This document shows, piece after piece, positions 60,344 through 64,000 of a DNA stretch of 64,000 nt. Source of the stretch: Deuterostichococcus epilithicus. Lineage: Eukaryota > Chlorophyta > Trebouxiophyceae > Prasiolales > Stichococcaceae. The DNA lies in the NCBI GenBank assembly GCA_033439295.1, contig JAVTLE010000004.1, forward strand, positions 12 through 64,011, written 5' to 3'. Numbering within the stretch: the stretch's first letter is position 1; every line of letters starts with the position of its first letter. Under the pieces are notes generated by a model. The model did not search any database, was not told where the DNA came from, and saw only the letters and a list, made by a program, of their open reading frames with translations. The position numbers and the translations under genes were made by a program.

Positions 60344-63300
60344 CTACTGCAGCGGCGGGGGCGGCTGCTTGGGCCGCGGCGCGCGCAGCTCGCCGCCGCC
60401 GCTGGTGATGGCCAGCGGCCGCATGGAGCGCCGCGCGAGGTTCGGCCGCCTCCCGGCAGCGGCCCAGCGCCGGCGCCGGCGGCGCCGCCGATGGTGCCGC
60501 CGGTGATGGTGTCGCCATTCGCGGTGGCGACGGCGCGGCCGGCCTCCAGGCTGTTGGCGGAGTCCTGCGCGGCGCCCTCCTGCTGCTGGCGGTGGTGCCG
60601 GCCGCTGCGCGGGAACCTGCAGCCAATGACGATATAGGATCTGAAGACTTGGGGGCAGGAGCCAGTGGCTGTCGCAGGTCAAGCGTCAGCCACAGAGTTT
60701 GACGGCAGTCATCAGCATGCAGCGCGCAAAGACGCCTCCTTCCACAGGGCGCTCATCCGTCAGGACAGCGGCAAGGGGCTGGCACACACGACTGTGGTGC
60801 AGGCCTACTGCCAGGGGAATGCCTAAGAGGCCGCACACCAGCCTGCCGACGACCTGCCCGTCGGTCAGGATACTCGTCGTGCATGGGATGGTCACCTGAG
60901 CGCGGACGCCAGCTGGCTGATGGGCGCCGACACAGTGCGCGGCACTGCCTCCAGCACCGCCGCGGCGCCGGTGCGCACGCCGCTGTCGGCCTCACGCGCG
61001 CTCACCGAGCGCTTGGCCTCCGGCACGCCTGAGGGGCGGCGGGAAACCGAGCGGCGGTTCATCATGCCGGTTCGGCTGCTTGCTTGCTTGCGGTGAGGGA
61101 TGCACACACCGTAGGCGGCCCCAGAAACACAGGCAGCGCTCAGCCAAGAGGGAACCACATGGCATAGGTCGGATTGGCCTTGTGTGTTTTCAAACCATTT
61201 CCGACCCTGGCGCCGAGGTAGATCGTGCTAAATTCAAACGCCCAAGACTGATCCGGCGGCCGATTACTGATGGCCGGCCCCATAAGCAGCAAGGGCACGG
61301 GACGGGCCGTCTAATGACCGGCACATGGCAGAAAAGGCGCATGAGCCACTCGAAGCCAAGACGCACCCGGGGCACGCTCGTGCAGGGGCGGCGGCGGCGG
61401 CACCGCGGCCAGCACCTCCTCCAGGGTGGCCTCGTCCTCGCAGCAGACAACAAGCGTCGCGCCGTCCGGCCCTGCCGTGAGGTGGCCCGTGCGGCTCGCC
61501 TGCGGACGAGTTGCAAAGCACCTGTTGACAGCTCCTAAGCGCTCCTGGACCTCAGGCTTGCCTCAGATGTCTGAAAAGCGCAGCCCAGCGGCCGCGTCCT
61601 CAACGTCAACATCTACGATCTGAAGAGCGGATTCGATCACTGCTGCCTGTTGCTCGTGTGAGCATTGGTTCTGTCCTGCACAGCGCGCATGCAGGCAAGG
61701 GTGCTGCTGATAGCTTCTGCCGCACAGCCTGCACTTGCGACTCAGCCACACCCGCCTAGCTTTCAAGCTCTGCAGCATCGTTCACCTCCACTCTCTCCTC
61801 CTCGCCCGTGGCGCCGTCGCCGGTGGTGGCGCTGCCGCCCGGCATGCTGCCCTCGGGGTCCGCTGCGGCAGCGGCAGCGCCGGCGCCGGAAGCTGCGGCA
61901 CCGGCGGCGGGCCGCACGTCCCACACCCAGGGCAGCAGCGCCGGCGCATGGTGCAGCAGGCCCTGCACGGCACGGTCATCAGGAGCATGTGAGCAGGCAG
62001 AAGATGTCTGTTCATTGGTTGTGTAGTTTTGAGGGTTGAGGTCGACGCCGCTGGTGCCGCTGAGCTTGGCTCAGTGCTTTGGTTCACACTTGCAGGCATG
62101 CGCATTTCGCCAGGCCGGAGCGTTGCCACGACAGCAAAACCTGCAGGACGAGACCTCTGCAGCTGGACGGGCACCACACAACGCCTGCTCCCGGAGTTGC
62201 AGGCCTGCGATTCCCAGTGGTGCTGCAGAACTCTCGGCAATCATGTCTGCAGCCGTGTAGCATCTGCCTTAAATCCCAGAAACCCTCGATGATGCACAAT
62301 CGGATCCGGTATCTATCAAATGTCGACGAAGCTGCGGCTCACTGCCACAGGAGGTGAAGCTCAAGGCTGAAAATTGGAACGAGCAAGAAGGCAAACAGGC
62401 ATGCGGCCCCAACAGCCCCACACCTGGGAGCTGTGCTCCGGGATGGAGCCCGCCAGCGGGCTGCCCTCCTCGCAGAACACTGACGGGGCCCCCGCCACGT
62501 CGGTGCTGGCGCCCGCGTCGCCCCGCAGCAGCACTGCGCTGGTGCCGCGCTTCAGCAGCAACTCGCCCCCGGGGGGCAACTCCACCAGCTCGCCGCCGCC
62601 CAGCTGCAGGCGCAGCGCCGAGTACACCGCCTCCGCCTGGTGGTCGACATGCCTGCAAGCCCACAAAATAGCTTCTAGGAGTTAGGGTTTAGGGACAGCT
62701 CAGCAGACAATCGACAGCATGTCATATTGAGGGTATGAGCTGCAGGCGCAGCACCAAAGTGCCCTGCACCGCCTCCACCCCGGTGCTCAACGCGCCTGCA
62801 GGGTCTATTGGGAACACGGAGCGAGAATCAGCCAAGCATTGCGAGCATGGGATACGTGCTGGTTCGATAGGGTATGCCGCCGTTGCCCGGTGCTCGATGT
62901 GCCTGCGGGCAGTAAGTGCAGGTTACAGACAGCGGTTCGATTGAACTTGCAAATGAGTGCAGTCCAGATATTGTGCATTCTAGCAGCTGCAGGCGCAGCG
63001 CTGATTATGCCGCCCCGCCTCATAATGGCAGCAAGATGACGAGCAGGTCGAGCAGACTGCCGCCAGAAGACTCGACACTGAGCATCAGTCGTGTAAAGTT
63101 GAGTTTGATCACGCCACGCATGCGGGACCTGAGCCGTCAAGTGGTGAGCATGACCCGTCCGCCTCCATCCGCAGCGAGGACCCTGGCGTGGGCGATGCGA
63201 GCTAAACGCATGCAGGAGCCGTTATATTCACGAGTCGGCGGCGGCGGCTCAGGTGGCGCTGCAGGCGTGCGGCGCCAGTAGGCGCACAGCCGTGTCTGAG

Positions 63301-63926
63301 TAGCAGAGACGAGCGGGATCTGTGCGTGAACACGTCTAGGTCTTCACCTCTTAGCGGCCGCGGCGCGGGTGGCGTTGCATGCGGGCGGCGCCGGCAGACG
63401 CACAGTGTCGTCGTTGCTGGCCTCTGCCAGCAGCGCCGCCAGCGAGCGGCCGCCCTCTGTCGCGGAGCGGCCCGGCCGCCGCCGCGCCTGCAGCTGTGAG
63501 TCCGATCGTTGCAGTTGCAGACATGTGTGCAGAGACGTGCAGTAATGTTGTGGGCAGGAATGTGTGCGGGAGGCCGAGGTTATGGAAGAGATGGCATGTA
63601 TTGCATGCAGCAGGGCGTGGAGGGGCCTGCGAAATGGCACTCAACGCTGCGTCCGCAGACCCACGCAGAGATGCCTGCAGCGTGCTTGCGCAGGTGCAGC
63701 AGGCCCACAAGCTGCACTGAAAAAGTTGAGGCAGCCAGCTCCAAGGCCATGCGATGACGTGCATCCAGGCAGCCCCACGCACCTGCTGCGCGTCGCTGGA
63801 GCCGCGGCCCTGGTCGGCGCCTGCGCCGCCGGCGTCGCCGGATCCGGTATCGAACAGCGAGCGCAGCCGCCGCTCCGCGAGACTTTGCCGCCGCCCATCG
63901 CCACCGGCCGCGCGTCGCTCCTGCAT
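60344..63926 (-). CDS. Unrecognised multi-exon gene, incompletely resolved
   Basis: I do not recognise the product. Exons with good borders, 5' to 3' on the minus strand, are 63783-63926 (MQERRAAGGDGRRQSLAERR), 63348-63487 (RSLAALLAEASNDDTVRLP), 62424-62652 (HQAEAVYSALRLQLGGGELV then LPPGGELLLKRGTSAVLL) and 61377-61499 (TGHLTAGPDGATLVVCCEDE then EEVLAAVPPPPPLHERAP). Less certain ones lie near 61.77-61.96 kb (LLHHAPALLPWVWDVRPA then an acidic Glu/Gly tail), 60.9-61.08 kb (MNRRSVSRRPSGVPEAKRS) and a last exon ending in TAG at 60344 (RPNLARRSMRPLAIT). The mixture of beta-strand-like blocks and basic Ser/Arg tails suggests a nuclear or scaffold protein, an inference only. The 5' end may lie beyond 63926. 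Confidence 0.4.
62681..62695 (+). repeat. Telomere-type repeat in an intron of the minus-strand gene
   Basis: GTTAGGGTTTAGGGA, two units, about 30 bases from the 62652 exon edge. Confidence 0.75.
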
Positions 63927-64000
63927 TGCACAAACACCCTAAATCGCTTGAGAGCAGGCACTGTGGTACCCAGCTTTTGTTACCGAGAGATGGTGTGCAC

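Noticed and set aside
1-64000. CRISPR arrays, operons or ribosome-binding sites
   Set aside because: The window is eukaryotic nuclear DNA with spliceosomal introns; no array of direct repeats with spacers is visible.

Overview
The window is nuclear DNA of a green alga, most likely a trebouxiophyte or Chlorella-like chlorophyte. The genes are split into many short exons (16 to about 300 nt). Donors are mostly GTGCGC, GTGAGT or GTGAGC and acceptors are GCAG or CCGCAG. Coding GC is high, with many Ala, Gly, Gln and Pro runs. The best-recognised proteins are plant-like: a plastid-type chorismate synthase, a plant-type sugar-nucleotide/sugar-phosphate transporter, a plant CABIN1 homologue and an LPEAT-like acyltransferase. 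Telomere-type TTTAGGG repeats occur. The species cannot be fixed from the sequence alone. Runs of N at the left end and near 23.1 kb show a draft assembly.

Layout. 1-1.74 kb: non-coding, CCAC/GTGG-rich, bounded by telomere-type repeats. 3.0-5.8 kb (+): drug/metabolite-superfamily transporter, 10 exons. 7.0-10.3 kb (+) and 10.6-12.4 kb (+): two unrecognised membrane proteins. 13.0-28.3 kb (-): one very large gene for a CABIN1/Hir3-like subunit of the HIRA histone-chaperone complex. 29.2-33.2 kb (+): chorismate synthase, divergent from the CABIN1 gene. 34.3-39.4 kb, 39.9-44.9 kb and 45.3-48.2 kb (+): three tandem paralogues of a bZIP factor with a long conserved C-terminal region. The first two are intact and the third is decaying. 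49.4-51.4 kb (-): an unrecognised two-TM glycoprotein-like gene in a stretch of lower GC, with a 16-nt microexon. 53.1-57.7 kb (+): LPEAT-like acyltransferase with a long N-terminal extension. 58.5-59.2 kb: probable non-LTR retrotransposon remnant. 60.3-63.9 kb (-): an unrecognised, poorly resolved multi-exon gene.

The genes do not form one pathway. They cover transport, shikimate metabolism, chromatin assembly, transcription and phospholipid remodelling. The most unusual material is the bZIP trio, with diverging introns, diverging basic regions and a dying third copy. Other notable points are repeated TTTAGGG tracts just inside introns, several GC-AG introns, a perfect 30-bp-arm palindrome in an intron, and the orphan ENaC-like-topology gene. 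Exon borders were read by eye, choosing splice sites that keep frame and family alignment. No transcript evidence was available.
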